Positions 1 to 9,378 of a stretch of DNA of 64,000 bases are shown here, piece by piece (position 1 is the first letter of the stretch; each line of letters begins with the position of its first letter). The DNA lies in assembly GCF_030555055.1 (NCBI RefSeq), contig NZ_JAMOAO010000001.1, positions 4,340,001-4,404,000 on the forward strand, in the 5' to 3' direction. This stretch comes from Nocardiopsis sp. YSL2. GTDB lineage: Bacteria > Actinomycetota > Actinomycetes > Streptosporangiales > Streptosporangiaceae. Position numbers and translations under genes: made by a program. The notes beneath the pieces are model-generated. The model searched no databases, was not told the DNA's origin, and worked only from the letters and a program-made list of their open reading frames with translations.

Positions 1-1
1 C

Positions 2-283
2 GCGGTGGCCGAGGCGGTGTGCGCCACCGTCGACCCGCCGCTGTGGCCGGTGGACCCCGACACCGAGGGGCACGCCGACCGGCACGCGGCGTGCGTACAC
101 GTCGGCCCGGCCCGTCGCCCGCCATCGCCCCCGGGCCGCGCGGCGGAGGGGGCGGGGCTACCACCCTCAACGGACGCCTCCGGCGCGGGTTCTTCGGCCC
201 GTCGCCCGCCATCGCCCCCGGGCCGCGCGGCGGAGGGGGCGGGCCACGACCCTCGACCGACTCCTCCGGAGCAGACCCCGTGA
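2..283 (+). CDS. Peptide ABC transporter ATP-binding protein, C-terminal end (DppD/OppD-like, 5' partial)
   Basis: Only the last 93 codons or so are in the window. The visible stretch, with a Cys, a Pro-Pro-Leu and then a His-Ala-Ala-Cys motif, resembles the C-terminal oligopeptide/dipeptide (oligo_HPY) region of DppD/OppD ATPases, which energise peptide or nickel import at the inner face of the membrane. The context agrees: its stop TGA (281-283) overlaps the GTG start of a second ATPase of the DppF/OppF type. The last roughly 58 residues do not look like the family. They come from a GC-rich 87-bp tandem duplication that reads in frame as two Arg-Arg-Pro-Pro-Ser-Pro-Pro-Gly-rich copies. The family assignment is by inference, because the Walker motifs lie upstream of the window. 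Confidence 0.7.
   Translation, partial: AVAEAVCATVDPPLWPVDPDTEGHADRHAACVHVGPARRPPSPPGRAAEGAGLPPSTDASGAGSSARRPPSPPGRAAEGAGHDPRPTPPEQTP
109..282. repeat. Two tandem 87-bp repeat units inside the ABC ATPase C-terminus
   Basis: The blocks 109-156 and 196-243 are identical over 48 bp, with a period of 87 bp (29 codons, so the frame is kept). The tails (157-195 and 244-282) are similar but diverged. The unit belongs to a dispersed family seen again at 21969-22003, 22637-22719, 24270-24364 and near 60168-60200. All share a core that reads GTTGAGGG(C/T)GG followed, directly or after a GC-rich insert, by GGGCGACGG on one strand. Confidence 0.85.
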
Positions 284-1416
284 CCTCCACCGCCTCAGGA
301 GACGGCCCGTTGAGCACCACAGACGCACCTGCCACCGCCGCGTCCGCTCCGGCCGGAGCGGACGGAGCGGCCGTGCCCGTGCTCAGCGCCCAGCGCGTGG
401 AGGTCGCCTTCTCCTCCGGGACCGGGCTCAACCGCGGCTCGGGCACGGCACGGGCCGTCGACGGCGTGGACCTGGACGTGGGAGCCGGGGAGATCGTCGC
501 CCTCGTGGGGGAGTCGGGCTGCGGCAAGACCACGCTCGCCCGGCTCCTGATGGGCCTGGAGCGCCCGACGGCCGGGCGCGTGCTCTTCGAGGGGGTGCCA
601 CTGCGCTACCGCTCGCGCGACCTGCGCGCCTACCGTCGACGGGTGCAGCTGGTCCAGCAGGACCCCACCGGTTCACTCAACCCCCGCCGCACCGTCTACG
701 AGTCCGTGGCCGAGGGACTGCGCGTACACGAGGGCACCACGGCCGACGAGACCGACCGGGTGGGGCGGGCACTGTCGCGGGCCGGCCTGCGCCCGCCTGA
801 GCGGTTCCTGTCCGCCTACCCGCACGAGCTGTCCGGCGGCCAGCGCCAGCGCGTGGTGATCGCGGGCGCGCTCGTCCTGGAGCCCGAGGTCCTGGTGGCC
901 GACGAACCCGTCGCCTCCCTGGACGCGTCGGTGCGCGGAGAGATCCTGCGCCTGCTGCTCGACCTGCGCGCCGACCTGGGGCTGTCGGCCCTGATCGCCA
1001 CGCACGACCTGGGCCTGGCCTGGAACATCGCCGACCGGGTCGCCGTGATGTACCTGGGCCGGGTCGTGGAGACCGGCCCCGTGGAGGAGGTCCTGGCCGC
1101 ACCCGCCCACCCCTACACGCGCGCCCTGCTGTCGGTCCTGCCGGACTCGGGGAAGGTGCCCGTGGTCCTGTCGGGGGAGCCGCCCGACCCCAAGCACGTG
1201 CCGCGGGGCTGCCGGTTCCACCCGCGCTGTCCGGTCCTGGCGTCGGGGGAGGCGGAGCGGGCGGGCGTCGCCGACCGCTGCCGCACCCAGGACCCCGGCG
1301 TGCTGGAGGAGGGGCCCGGGCCGGACGCGTCCGGGCTCCGTGCGGCCTGCCACTGGGCGGCGGCGGGTGCCGGTGGCCGGATCCGGCCACCGGACCGCGC
1401 GGACCGGAAGCAATAG
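280..1416 (+). CDS. Dipeptide/oligopeptide ABC transporter ATP-binding protein (DppF/OppF-like)
   Basis: This is the second ATPase of a peptide importer and should pair with the partial DppD-like ATPase upstream. The 378-residue product shows a Walker A motif (GESGCGKTT), the ABC signature LSGGQRQR, a Walker B motif ending in ADEP, the switch ATHDLG, and a C-terminal oligo_HPY segment with a GCRFHPRCP motif typical of peptide transporter ATPases. The GTG at 280 overlaps the upstream stop (GTGA) and has GGAG 8 nt before it. A TTG at 310 behind AGGAG is a second possible start and would remove a low-complexity leader. Coupled translation of the two ATPases is the simplest reading. Confidence 0.88.
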   Translation: MTSTASGDGPLSTTDAPATAASAPAGADGAAVPVLSAQRVEVAFSSGTGLNRGSGTARAVDGVDLDVGAGEIVALVGESGCGKTTLARLLMGLERPTAGRVLFEGVPLRYRSRDLRAYRRRVQLVQQDPTGSLNPRRTVYESVAEGLRVHEGTTADETDRVGRALSRAGLRPPERFLSAYPHELSGGQRQRVVIAGALVLEPEVLVADEPVASLDASVRGEILRLLLDLRADLGLSALIATHDLGLAWNIADRVAVMYLGRVVETGPVEEVLAAPAHPYTRALLSVLPDSGKVPVVLSGEPPDPKHVPRGCRFHPRCPVLASGEAERAGVADRCRTQDPGVLEEGPGPDASGLRAACHWAAAGAGGRIRPPDRADRKQ

Positions 1417-1440
1417 CCGCGGGGGCCTGTTGCCGCGAGC

Positions 1441-2340
1441 ATGTCGATCGAACGAGACGCACTCGCACCCCTGCCCGGACGGATCGTCACCGAACGCGAC
1501 TTCTGGCGCGGCGGTGACCTGGACCTGGACGCCTACCTCGACCGCGTGGGCCTGCGCGGCGCGGACCTGCCACCGACCCTGGACACCCTGAGGGCCGTGC
1601 ACCGCGCGCACCTGGCGCACATCCCCTTCGAGAACCTCCAGCTCGTGCTGGACCGGCCGGTCCTGCTGGACGTCCCCGCGCTCACCGACAAGATGGTGCA
1701 CCGGCGCCGGGGCGGCTACTGCTACGAACAGAACCTGCTCCTGGCCGCCGTCCTGGACCGTCTCGGGTTCGTGTTCACCGCACTGGCGGCCCGTGTCGTG
1801 ATCGGCGCCGAAGGGCATCCGCGGCCCTCGACCCACGCCGTGCTCCTGGTGGAACTGGACGGGCGGAGATGGATGGCCGACGTCGGTTTCGGTGGCGGCG
1901 GCCTGCTGGAACCCTTCCCCCTCGCGGACGGACACCAGGAGGAGCGGGGCGGCTGGGGGCTGCGTCTGGACCGGGTCGACGACGTGGGTCCGGACGAGTG
2001 GCTCCTGCGGTCCTTCGACGGCCGGACGTGGAGGGACATGTACATGTTCGCCACCGCCGCGATGCTGCCCCAGGACTACGCGATCTTCAGTCACTTCCTG
2101 ACCACCCACCCGCGGTCGCCGTTCCGCGGCCGGCTCATGGCCCAGCGCATGGCGCCGCACGCGCAGAGCCTGCTCACGAACACGGCTCTGGTGACCAAGC
2201 ACCCCGACGGCACCCACGAGGAGCGGGAGATCGCGATCGAGGACGTGCCCGACGTCCTCGACGGGGTGTTCGGCATCGGGCTGACCGAGCAGGAGCGCGG
2301 TGTCGTCGTCGACCGGCTGAAGGACTTCACTTCTATGTGA
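1441..2340 (+). CDS. nat: Arylamine N-acetyltransferase
   Basis: The 299-residue protein belongs to the NAT family, cytosolic enzymes that move an acetyl group from acetyl-CoA to arylamines or hydrazides through a cysteine thioester. The catalytic triad is visible: Cys94 in RRGGYCYEQN, His132 in STHAV and Asp147 in MADVGFG. The upstream IPFENL motif is also typical. The N-terminus is about 24 residues longer than in mycobacterial NATs, whose Cys is near position 70. The ATG at 1441 is the first start after the preceding stop, and no clear Shine-Dalgarno sequence supports it. The gene lies 24 bp after the ABC ATPase gene. Its last codons overlap a CRP-like palindrome. Physiological substrate unknown. 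Confidence 0.92.
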   Translation: MSIERDALAPLPGRIVTERDFWRGGDLDLDAYLDRVGLRGADLPPTLDTLRAVHRAHLAHIPFENLQLVLDRPVLLDVPALTDKMVHRRRGGYCYEQNLLLAAVLDRLGFVFTALAARVVIGAEGHPRPSTHAVLLVELDGRRWMADVGFGGGGLLEPFPLADGHQEERGGWGLRLDRVDDVGPDEWLLRSFDGRTWRDMYMFATAAMLPQDYAIFSHFLTTHPRSPFRGRLMAQRMAPHAQSLLTNTALVTKHPDGTHEEREIAIEDVPDVLDGVFGIGLTEQERGVVVDRLKDFTSM

Positions 2341-2351
2341 TACACATCACA
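2336..2351. promoter_or_regulatory. CRP/FNR-type operator upstream of the ergothioneine operon
   Basis: TGTGATACACATCACA is a perfect TGTGA-N6-TCACA palindrome, the consensus of the CRP family. It overlaps the stop codon of the NAT gene and lies about 200 bp before egtA, in the only sizeable gap ahead of egtABC. Actinobacterial Crp proteins bind closely similar sites. Control of egtA by cAMP-CRP is inferred from position only. Confidence 0.6.
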
Positions 2352-2471
2352 CTTGCTATCGACGGGGTGCGCACCCGGCGCGGAATCCTGACACCACCTG
2401 GAGTGTCGTCGTGCGCGCCCCGGGTGACATGGACATGTCCAGAAACGTCCCGTGATTTCTAGGAGATGTTC

Positions 2472-2558
2472 ATGTTCGCCGCGACGAACACCTGGGCAGG
2501 ACCCTGGAGGTGCCGTCCGGTTCCACCCGGGCGCCGTCACCCAGGGAGCCGTCCATGA
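2472..2558 (+). CDS. Possible 28-residue leader ORF coupled to egtA
   Basis: An ATG six bases after an AGGAG sequence opens a 28-codon frame whose TGA (2556-2558) overlaps the egtA start as ATGA. The peptide begins MFAATNTWAGPW and is then Arg/Pro-rich. Nothing in it is recognised as a protein family. It could be a leader peptide that couples ribosomes to egtA, or chance in GC-rich DNA. The good ribosome binding site and the exact overlap are the only support. Confidence 0.25.
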   Translation: MFAATNTWAGPWRCRPVPPGRRHPGSRP

Positions 2559-3847
2559 CGTACCTGACCACCGAAGACGTTCACGACTACATCCGCGGGG
2601 TCTGTTTCAAGACCGGGCCTCCAGGCAAGGTCGGAGCCGAGACCGAATGGCTCGTCTCCGACACCGCCCGGCCCACCGAACCCGTCTCGATCGAACGCCT
2701 CGCGGCACTGCTGGAGGCCAGCGGCCCCTTGCCCGCCGGCAGCCGCATCACCTTCGAGCCCGGCGGCCAGCTCGAGCTCAGCTCGCGCGCGCTACCGGGC
2801 CCGGCCCAGGCCCACCAGGCCCTGGCCGCGGACCTGGAGCACATCGGCAAGGCCCTCGCGGACGCCGGCCTGTGCCTGGGGGAGACCGCTCTGGACCCGG
2901 TCCGCCCGCCCGTACGCCAGCTCCGGGCCCCGCGCTACGACGCCATGGAGCGCTTCTTCGCCGACCGCCGCCATCGGAGCGGTCACACCATGATGTGCGG
3001 TACCGCCTCGCTCCAGGTCTGCCTGGACACGGGCGCCGACACCGACGACGGCCGCGACCGCTGGGAGCTCGCCCACCGGCTCGGCCCGGTGCTGGTCGCC
3101 GCCTTCGCCAACTCCGCCGTCTGGCGCGGCCGCCCCACCGGCTGGAAGTCCACCCGGTGGGCGATCTGGGCCGCCACCGACGCCACACGCACCCGGCCCG
3201 TCCTGGAGTCCCACGGCGACCGCGACCCCGCCACCGCCTGGACGGAGTACGCCCTGGCCGCCACCGTCATGGCCGTACCCGACCACGACGGCGGCCCGTG
3301 GCGCTCCGACCCGGGCGTGACCCTGGCCGAGTGGATCGCGGGCACCGGTCCGCGCCGCCCCGTCGCCGCCGACCTGGAATTCCACCTGAGCACGCTCTTC
3401 CCTCCCGTGCGGCCGCGCGGCTGGTGGGAGCTGCGCATGATCGACGCGGTCCCGGTGCGCTGGTGGCCCGTCCCCATGGCCCTGGCCGCGGCGCTGGCCG
3501 ACGACCCGCGGGCCCGCGCCGTGGCGGCGGAGGCCACCGAGCGGATGTGCCGCGGACACGCCCCCGACCCCCGCCTGTGGCTCAGCTCCGCCCAGCGCGG
3601 CCTGGAGGATCCGGCCGTGGCCGCCTGCGCCCGCGTGTGCTTCGACGCGGCCGTGGAGGCCCTGCCCCGCATGGGCGCGGCCCACTTGGCCGTCCTCGTC
3701 GACGCCTACGCCGATCGCTACGTCCGGCGGGGACTGAGCCCGGCCGACCTCCGGCCGGGCGCACCCGCCCTGCGCTCCCCGTCCGCCGCGCCCCGGACGG
3801 GCGCGGGGGCCGACCGCCACTCCGAGCCCAGTGGAGGAGCACGGTGA
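2555..3847 (+). CDS. egtA: Glutamate-cysteine ligase EgtA (ergothioneine pathway)
   Basis: EgtA makes gamma-glutamylcysteine from glutamate and cysteine with ATP. This is the sulfur donor that EgtB joins to hercynine. The 430-residue product resembles the actinobacterial GCS2-type ligases. It has GAETEW near the N-terminus (GxExE-like metal/ATP site), FEPGGQLELS, a GTASLQVCLD segment and a WWELRMID motif. The ATG at 2555 follows AGGGAG and gives the normal N-terminus; an in-frame extension to 2510 is unlikely. The stop TGA overlaps the GTG of egtB (GTGA), the first of two coupled junctions in the operon. A CRP-like site lies upstream. Confidence 0.93.
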   Translation: MTYLTTEDVHDYIRGVCFKTGPPGKVGAETEWLVSDTARPTEPVSIERLAALLEASGPLPAGSRITFEPGGQLELSSRALPGPAQAHQALAADLEHIGKALADAGLCLGETALDPVRPPVRQLRAPRYDAMERFFADRRHRSGHTMMCGTASLQVCLDTGADTDDGRDRWELAHRLGPVLVAAFANSAVWRGRPTGWKSTRWAIWAATDATRTRPVLESHGDRDPATAWTEYALAATVMAVPDHDGGPWRSDPGVTLAEWIAGTGPRRPVAADLEFHLSTLFPPVRPRGWWELRMIDAVPVRWWPVPMALAAALADDPRARAVAAEATERMCRGHAPDPRLWLSSAQRGLEDPAVAACARVCFDAAVEALPRMGAAHLAVLVDAYADRYVRRGLSPADLRPGAPALRSPSAAPRTGAGADRHSEPSGGAR

Positions 3848-5187
3848 ACCACGACCAGGAGATCGCCAAGGAACGCATCGCCGCCGAACTCGACCGCAGC
3901 CGGCGGCGCAGCAACGGACTCACCCTGCGGGCCCTGGACGACGAGGGCCTGCTCACCCAGCACTCGCCGCTGATGTCGCCACTGGTCTGGGACCTGGCAC
4001 ACGTCGGCAACTACGAGGAGCAGTGGCTGCTGCGCGCCGCGGGCGGCCGCGAGGCGCTGCGCCCGGACATCGACGGCCTCTACGACGCCTTCGAGAACCC
4101 GCGCGCCGACCGCGTGACCCTGCCCCTGCTGCGCCCCGCCGAGGCCGAGGAGTACAACGCCCGGGTGCGCGAGGAGGTCCTGGACACCCTGGAGACCGCC
4201 GACATCGCGCCCCGCGAGCCCGGGGCGCCCGACGCCGGCCGCTCCCTGCTCGACGCCGGCTTCGTCTACCACATGGTCATCCAGCACGAGCACATGCACG
4301 ACGAGACCATGCTCGCCACCCACCAGCTGCGCCGCGGCGCCCCCGTCCTGTTGGAGGACCCCGCCGACGTGGCGCTGATGCGCGTGCCCGGCCAGGACGA
4401 GGTGCTCGTCCCCGAGGGCCCCTTCACCATGGGGACCGACGACGACCCCTGGGCCTACGACAACGAGCGTCCCGCGCGCGTGGTCGACCTCGCCGCCTTC
4501 TGGATCGACACCCGCCCGGTCACCAACGCCGCCTACCAGGAGTTCGTCGAGGACGGCGGCTACCAGACCCGCCGCTGGTGGACCAGGGACGGCTGGGAGT
4601 GGTGCAAGGAGCGCGGCGCCGTGGCGCCCGCCTTCTGGTCGCGCGACGGCCACGCCTGGACCCGCCGCCGGTTCGGCCGCCAGGAGATCGTGCCCCCCGA
4701 CGAGCCCGTCCAGCACGTGTCCTTCCACGAGGCGCGCGCGTACGCGACCTGGGCCGGCAAACGGCTGCCCACGGAGGCCGAGTGGGAGAAGGCCGCCCGC
4801 TTCGACCCCGCCACCGGCCGCTCGTACCGCTACCCGTGGGGCGACGAGGAGCCCGAGCCCCGCCACGCCAACCTGGGACAGCGCCGACTCGGGCCCTCGC
4901 CGGCCGGGCGCCACCCCGACGGCGCGTCTCCGCTGGGCGTCCAGCAGCTCATCGGCGACGTGTGGGAGTGGACCTCGACCACGTTCACCGGCTACCCGGG
5001 GTTCGCCGCCTTCCCGTACCGCGAGTACTCCGAGGTGTTCTTCGACAGCGGGTACAAGGTGCTGCGCGGAGGGTCGTGGGCGACCCACCCCACCGCGGTG
5101 CGCTCCACGTTCCGCAACTGGGACCACCCGATCCGGCGGCAGATCTTCAGCGGGTTCCGCTGCGCGCGCGACGCGGAACCCGTCTGA
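3844..5187 (+). CDS. egtB: Iron(II)-dependent hercynine oxygenase EgtB
   Basis: EgtB is a non-haem iron sulfoxide synthase that couples hercynine to gamma-glutamylcysteine with O2. The 447-residue protein has an N-terminal DinB-like four-helix domain and a C-terminal formylglycine-generating/sulfatase-modifying fold (GPFTMGTDD, RPVTNAAY, RLPTEAEWEKAAR, GDVWEWT, LRGGSW). The three expected iron ligands can be placed at His53 (DLAHVG) and at His148 and His152 of QHEHMH. The GTG start at 3844 follows GGAGGAG and overlaps the egtA stop; the longer in-frame reading upstream is a shadow of egtA. Its stop overlaps the egtC ATG (TGATG). Confidence 0.95.
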   Translation: MNHDQEIAKERIAAELDRSRRRSNGLTLRALDDEGLLTQHSPLMSPLVWDLAHVGNYEEQWLLRAAGGREALRPDIDGLYDAFENPRADRVTLPLLRPAEAEEYNARVREEVLDTLETADIAPREPGAPDAGRSLLDAGFVYHMVIQHEHMHDETMLATHQLRRGAPVLLEDPADVALMRVPGQDEVLVPEGPFTMGTDDDPWAYDNERPARVVDLAAFWIDTRPVTNAAYQEFVEDGGYQTRRWWTRDGWEWCKERGAVAPAFWSRDGHAWTRRRFGRQEIVPPDEPVQHVSFHEARAYATWAGKRLPTEAEWEKAARFDPATGRSYRYPWGDEEPEPRHANLGQRRLGPSPAGRHPDGASPLGVQQLIGDVWEWTSTTFTGYPGFAAFPYREYSEVFFDSGYKVLRGGSWATHPTAVRSTFRNWDHPIRRQIFSGFRCARDAEPV

Positions 5188-5954
5188 TGTGCCGTCACCT
5201 CGCCTACCTCGGGCCGCCGCGGACGCTGCACGAGCTGCTGTACGCGGCGCCCCACTCACTGCACGTCCAGTCCTGGGCGCCGCGCAGGCAGCGGTACGGG
5301 ACCGTCAACGCCGACGGGTTCGGCGTCGGCTGGTACCCGGAGCCGGGGGCGCCCGGGGAGCCCGGGGCGCCGCTGCGCTACCGGCGTGCCATGCCCATCT
5401 GGGGCGACGCGTCCTTCGCCGACGCCGCGCGCGCCATCACGTCCGGGTGCGTGGTGGCCGCCGTGCGCGACGCCACGGTCGGGTTCGGCTCCGAGGAGTC
5501 GGGTGCCCAGCCCTTCCGCGCCGACCGGCTGCTGTTCAGCCACAACGGGGCGGCCAAGGACGACGAGGCGCTGGCCGCCGCGCTGGCCGCCCCGCCACCG
5601 CCCGGCGCCCTCGACGCGCGGGCGCCGGTCGACTCCGCGCCCCTGTTCGCGCACACCGTGCGGCTCTGGCGCGCCTCCGGGGACCTGCCCGGGAGCCTGG
5701 CCGCCGTGGTCCGCCACGCCCGGGAGCACTCCGAGGGCCGCTACAACCTGCTGGCCAGCGACGGTGAGGCCATCGTCGGCACGGCGGCGGGGGACACCCT
5801 GTTCACGCTGCGCGAGCCGGAGGGCGGGGTGTTCGTGGCCTCCGAGCCCTTCGACGACGCCCCGGGATGGCGCGAAGTGCCCGAGGGGACCGTCGTCGTC
5901 GCGTCCGCGGGCCGGACCGAGGTGTACCAGATCGCCGAGCAGTCACCCCAGTAG
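5187..5954 (+). CDS. egtC: Gamma-glutamyl hercynylcysteine sulfoxide amidohydrolase EgtC
   Basis: EgtC removes the glutamyl group from the EgtB product. The 255-residue protein is a class II glutamine amidotransferase (Ntn hydrolase). It starts Met-Cys-Arg-His-Leu, so Cys2 becomes the N-terminal nucleophile after Met removal. Family motifs such as NADGFGVGWY, FSHNG and GRYNLL are visible. It is coupled to egtB by TGATG. In related actinomycetes egtD follows directly. Here an IS110-type element separates the two genes by about 1.48 kb. No EgtE lyase gene is present in the window. Confidence 0.95.
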   Translation: MCRHLAYLGPPRTLHELLYAAPHSLHVQSWAPRRQRYGTVNADGFGVGWYPEPGAPGEPGAPLRYRRAMPIWGDASFADAARAITSGCVVAAVRDATVGFGSEESGAQPFRADRLLFSHNGAAKDDEALAAALAAPPPPGALDARAPVDSAPLFAHTVRLWRASGDLPGSLAAVVRHAREHSEGRYNLLASDGEAIVGTAAGDTLFTLREPEGGVFVASEPFDDAPGWREVPEGTVVVASAGRTEVYQIAEQSPQ

Positions 5955-6010
5955 CCGCACCCGCCACGGGTAGACCAGTCAGGGACACAGGAGACTTCCC
6001 AATGAAGTTG

Positions 6011-7201
6011 TCAAGCCGCCAAGGTCACCGGGGGTGAACCTTGGTAGGGCGATCCGTCACGGAGCATGGCCCACAGGACGTTGACCCGGCGGCGCGAGAG
6101 CGCCAACAGAGCTTGCTTGTGCCCCTTGCCCTCGGCTCGCTTGCGGTCGTAGTAGGCCTTCGAGGCCGGGCACGCCCTCAGGCTCACCAGGGAGGACAGG
6201 TAGAAGGCCCGCAAGAGCCCACGATGGTAGCGGCGGGGTCTTCGCAGGTTGCCGCTGACGCGACCCGAGTCGCGGGGTGCCGGGGCCAGACCCGCGAAGC
6301 CAGCCAGGCGGTCACCGGTGCCGAACACGGCCATGTCGCCGCCGGTGGCGGCGATGAACTCCGCTCCCAGGAGGGAGCCCATGCCGGGCAGGGTGGTGAT
6401 CACCCCGGCGTGCGGATGCTCGCGAAACCGGGCCTCGATGAGGGCGTCGGTCTGGGAGATCTCGGTGTTGAGGGCCATCACCCCCTCGGCCAGGCGGGCC
6501 ACCATCGCCGCAGCCGTCTTCTCCCCGGCAAGCGCGGTGCGTTGGGCCTGGGCGGCTTCGACCGCGGTCCGGGCCAGAGCGGTCGCGCCCTTGACCCCGC
6601 GTGCCCGCAGCCAGGTCTCCAACCGTTTGGCACCCAGGCGGCGGATGGCGGCCGGGGTCTGGTAGCCGGCCAGCAGCACAGCCGGGCCCTTGTTGGCCGG
6701 GTCCAGGGCTCGTTCCAGGGCGGGGAAGATCTCCAGCAGTTGGGCGCGCAACCGGTTGATCTGTCGTGTTCGGTCGGCCACCAGGTCGGTGCGGCGGCCG
6801 GTCAGGATGCGCAGGTCCACGGCGATCTCGTCGCCGGGCCGCAGCAGGCCCGTGTCGCGGCGGACGCGGGCCTGGTCGGCGATGACGAACGCGTCCTTGG
6901 CGTCGGTCTTGCCCTCGCCCCGGTAGGTGGCCGAGGCGCGGTGCACGGCCAGGCCGGTCAAGTAGGCCACGGGTTGGCCGTGGGCCAGGAGCAAGCTGAT
7001 GAGCAGGGCCGCTCCGCCGTGGTTGAGGTCCACGGCCCACAGGGGGTCGGAGTCCAGGGCCAGGACGTCGCCGATCAGGTCGATCAGGTCGGCTTCGTCG
7101 TTGGCCACGCGGCGCGAGAGCAGCCGCTCGCCCTGGTCGTTGATGACCACGCAGTGGTGGTGTTGTTTGCCGATGTCCACTCCGGCCCAGATGTGGGGCA
7201 C
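6011..7201 (-). CDS. IS110-family transposase (DEDD/serine recombinase type)
   Basis: The 396-residue product has the two IS110 domains. The N-terminal RuvC-like DEDD nuclease fold begins WAGVDIGKQHH and continues with GKTDAKDAFVIADQAR. The C-terminal Transposase_20 domain contains LPGMGSLLGAEFIAATGG and GFAGLAPAPRDSGRVSG, where the conserved serine of this family is expected. The family moves by recombination directed by a bridge RNA. The GTG at 7201 is preferred because GGAG lies 6 nt upstream. The frame runs open to 7285, but the extra 28 residues are Arg-rich and unlike the family. The gene appears intact, so the element may still be active. Confidence 0.9.
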   Translation of the reverse strand: MPHIWAGVDIGKQHHHCVVINDQGERLLSRRVANDEADLIDLIGDVLALDSDPLWAVDLNHGGAALLISLLLAHGQPVAYLTGLAVHRASATYRGEGKTDAKDAFVIADQARVRRDTGLLRPGDEIAVDLRILTGRRTDLVADRTRQINRLRAQLLEIFPALERALDPANKGPAVLLAGYQTPAAIRRLGAKRLETWLRARGVKGATALARTAVEAAQAQRTALAGEKTAAAMVARLAEGVMALNTEISQTDALIEARFREHPHAGVITTLPGMGSLLGAEFIAATGGDMAVFGTGDRLAGFAGLAPAPRDSGRVSGNLRRPRRYHRGLLRAFYLSSLVSLRACPASKAYYDRKRAEGKGHKQALLALSRRRVNVLWAMLRDGSPYQGSPPVTLAA

Positions 7202-7337
7202 GGTCACCTCCGCCAGTTCGTCGCGGTGTCGGGTTCCCTGCAGACGACCGCGCCGGCGTTGTCCTACACAGCGATCTGGTCGCATCTCCCAATGGGCGGT
7301 CGGGTCGTCGCGGGGCTCTGGGCGGCCAAGTCTCCTG
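7202..7337 (-). ncRNA. Candidate bridge-RNA region of the IS110 element
   Basis: This untranslated stretch lies 5' of the transposase, inside the putative element end. IS110-group elements encode their bridge RNA in this position. On the other side only about 13 bp separate the transposase stop from the inverted repeat, which argues against an IS1111-like 3' location. I could not fold the RNA or define its guide loops, so this is a positional inference. Confidence 0.25.
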
Positions 7338-7437
7338 AGCCATCGAGCGGCTACGCCATGACAGCCATACCCAGAGCCCCTGGGCTAACCGATCTTACGA
7401 ATGACCAGTTCAGACCCGAGAAAGAAGGTAGGACGCC

Positions 7438-9229
<1,792 letters not shown>

Positions 9230-9247
9230 GGGCACCCCGTCGCGGCC

Positions 9248-9273
9248 AGGGGACCCCCTCGGGAGGGTCCCCT
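9248..9273. terminator. Hairpin between convergent dapB and menA
   Basis: AGGGGACCC (9248-9256) and GGGTCCCCT (9265-9273) form a 9-bp stem with an 8-nt loop between the dapB stop and the menA stop. Its place between convergent genes fits a bidirectional terminator. No strong T-tract follows, which is normal in these genomes. Confidence 0.6.
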
Positions 9274-9378
9274 TCTCCGTGCGCCACCGGCGTCGGCGGC
9301 CGTCGGCGTCCGCGCTCTCACGAACGGTCGTCGGCCGTCACAGCCGTACCGCCCCTCACGCGGGCCACACCGCCCGGC

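Larger units (their letters stand above)
5988..7337 (-). mobile_element. IS110-family insertion between egtC and egtD
   Basis: A complete IS110/IS1111-type transposase gene lies between egtC and egtD, transcribed against the operon. The limits given are the outer edges of a 10-bp inverted repeat, CAGGAGACTT at 5988-5997 and AAGTCTCCTG at 7328-7337. These may be terminal, subterminal, or partly flanking. IS110 elements generally lack the long terminal repeats and target duplications of DDE elements, so the true ends cannot be fixed from one copy. The right border could extend to about 7430. Confidence 0.75.

Noticed and set aside
2452..3843. Long in-frame extension upstream of egtB
   Set aside because: It overlaps all of egtA in another frame, is Arg/Pro-rich, and the GTG at 3844 has a strong ribosome site and the right N-terminus.
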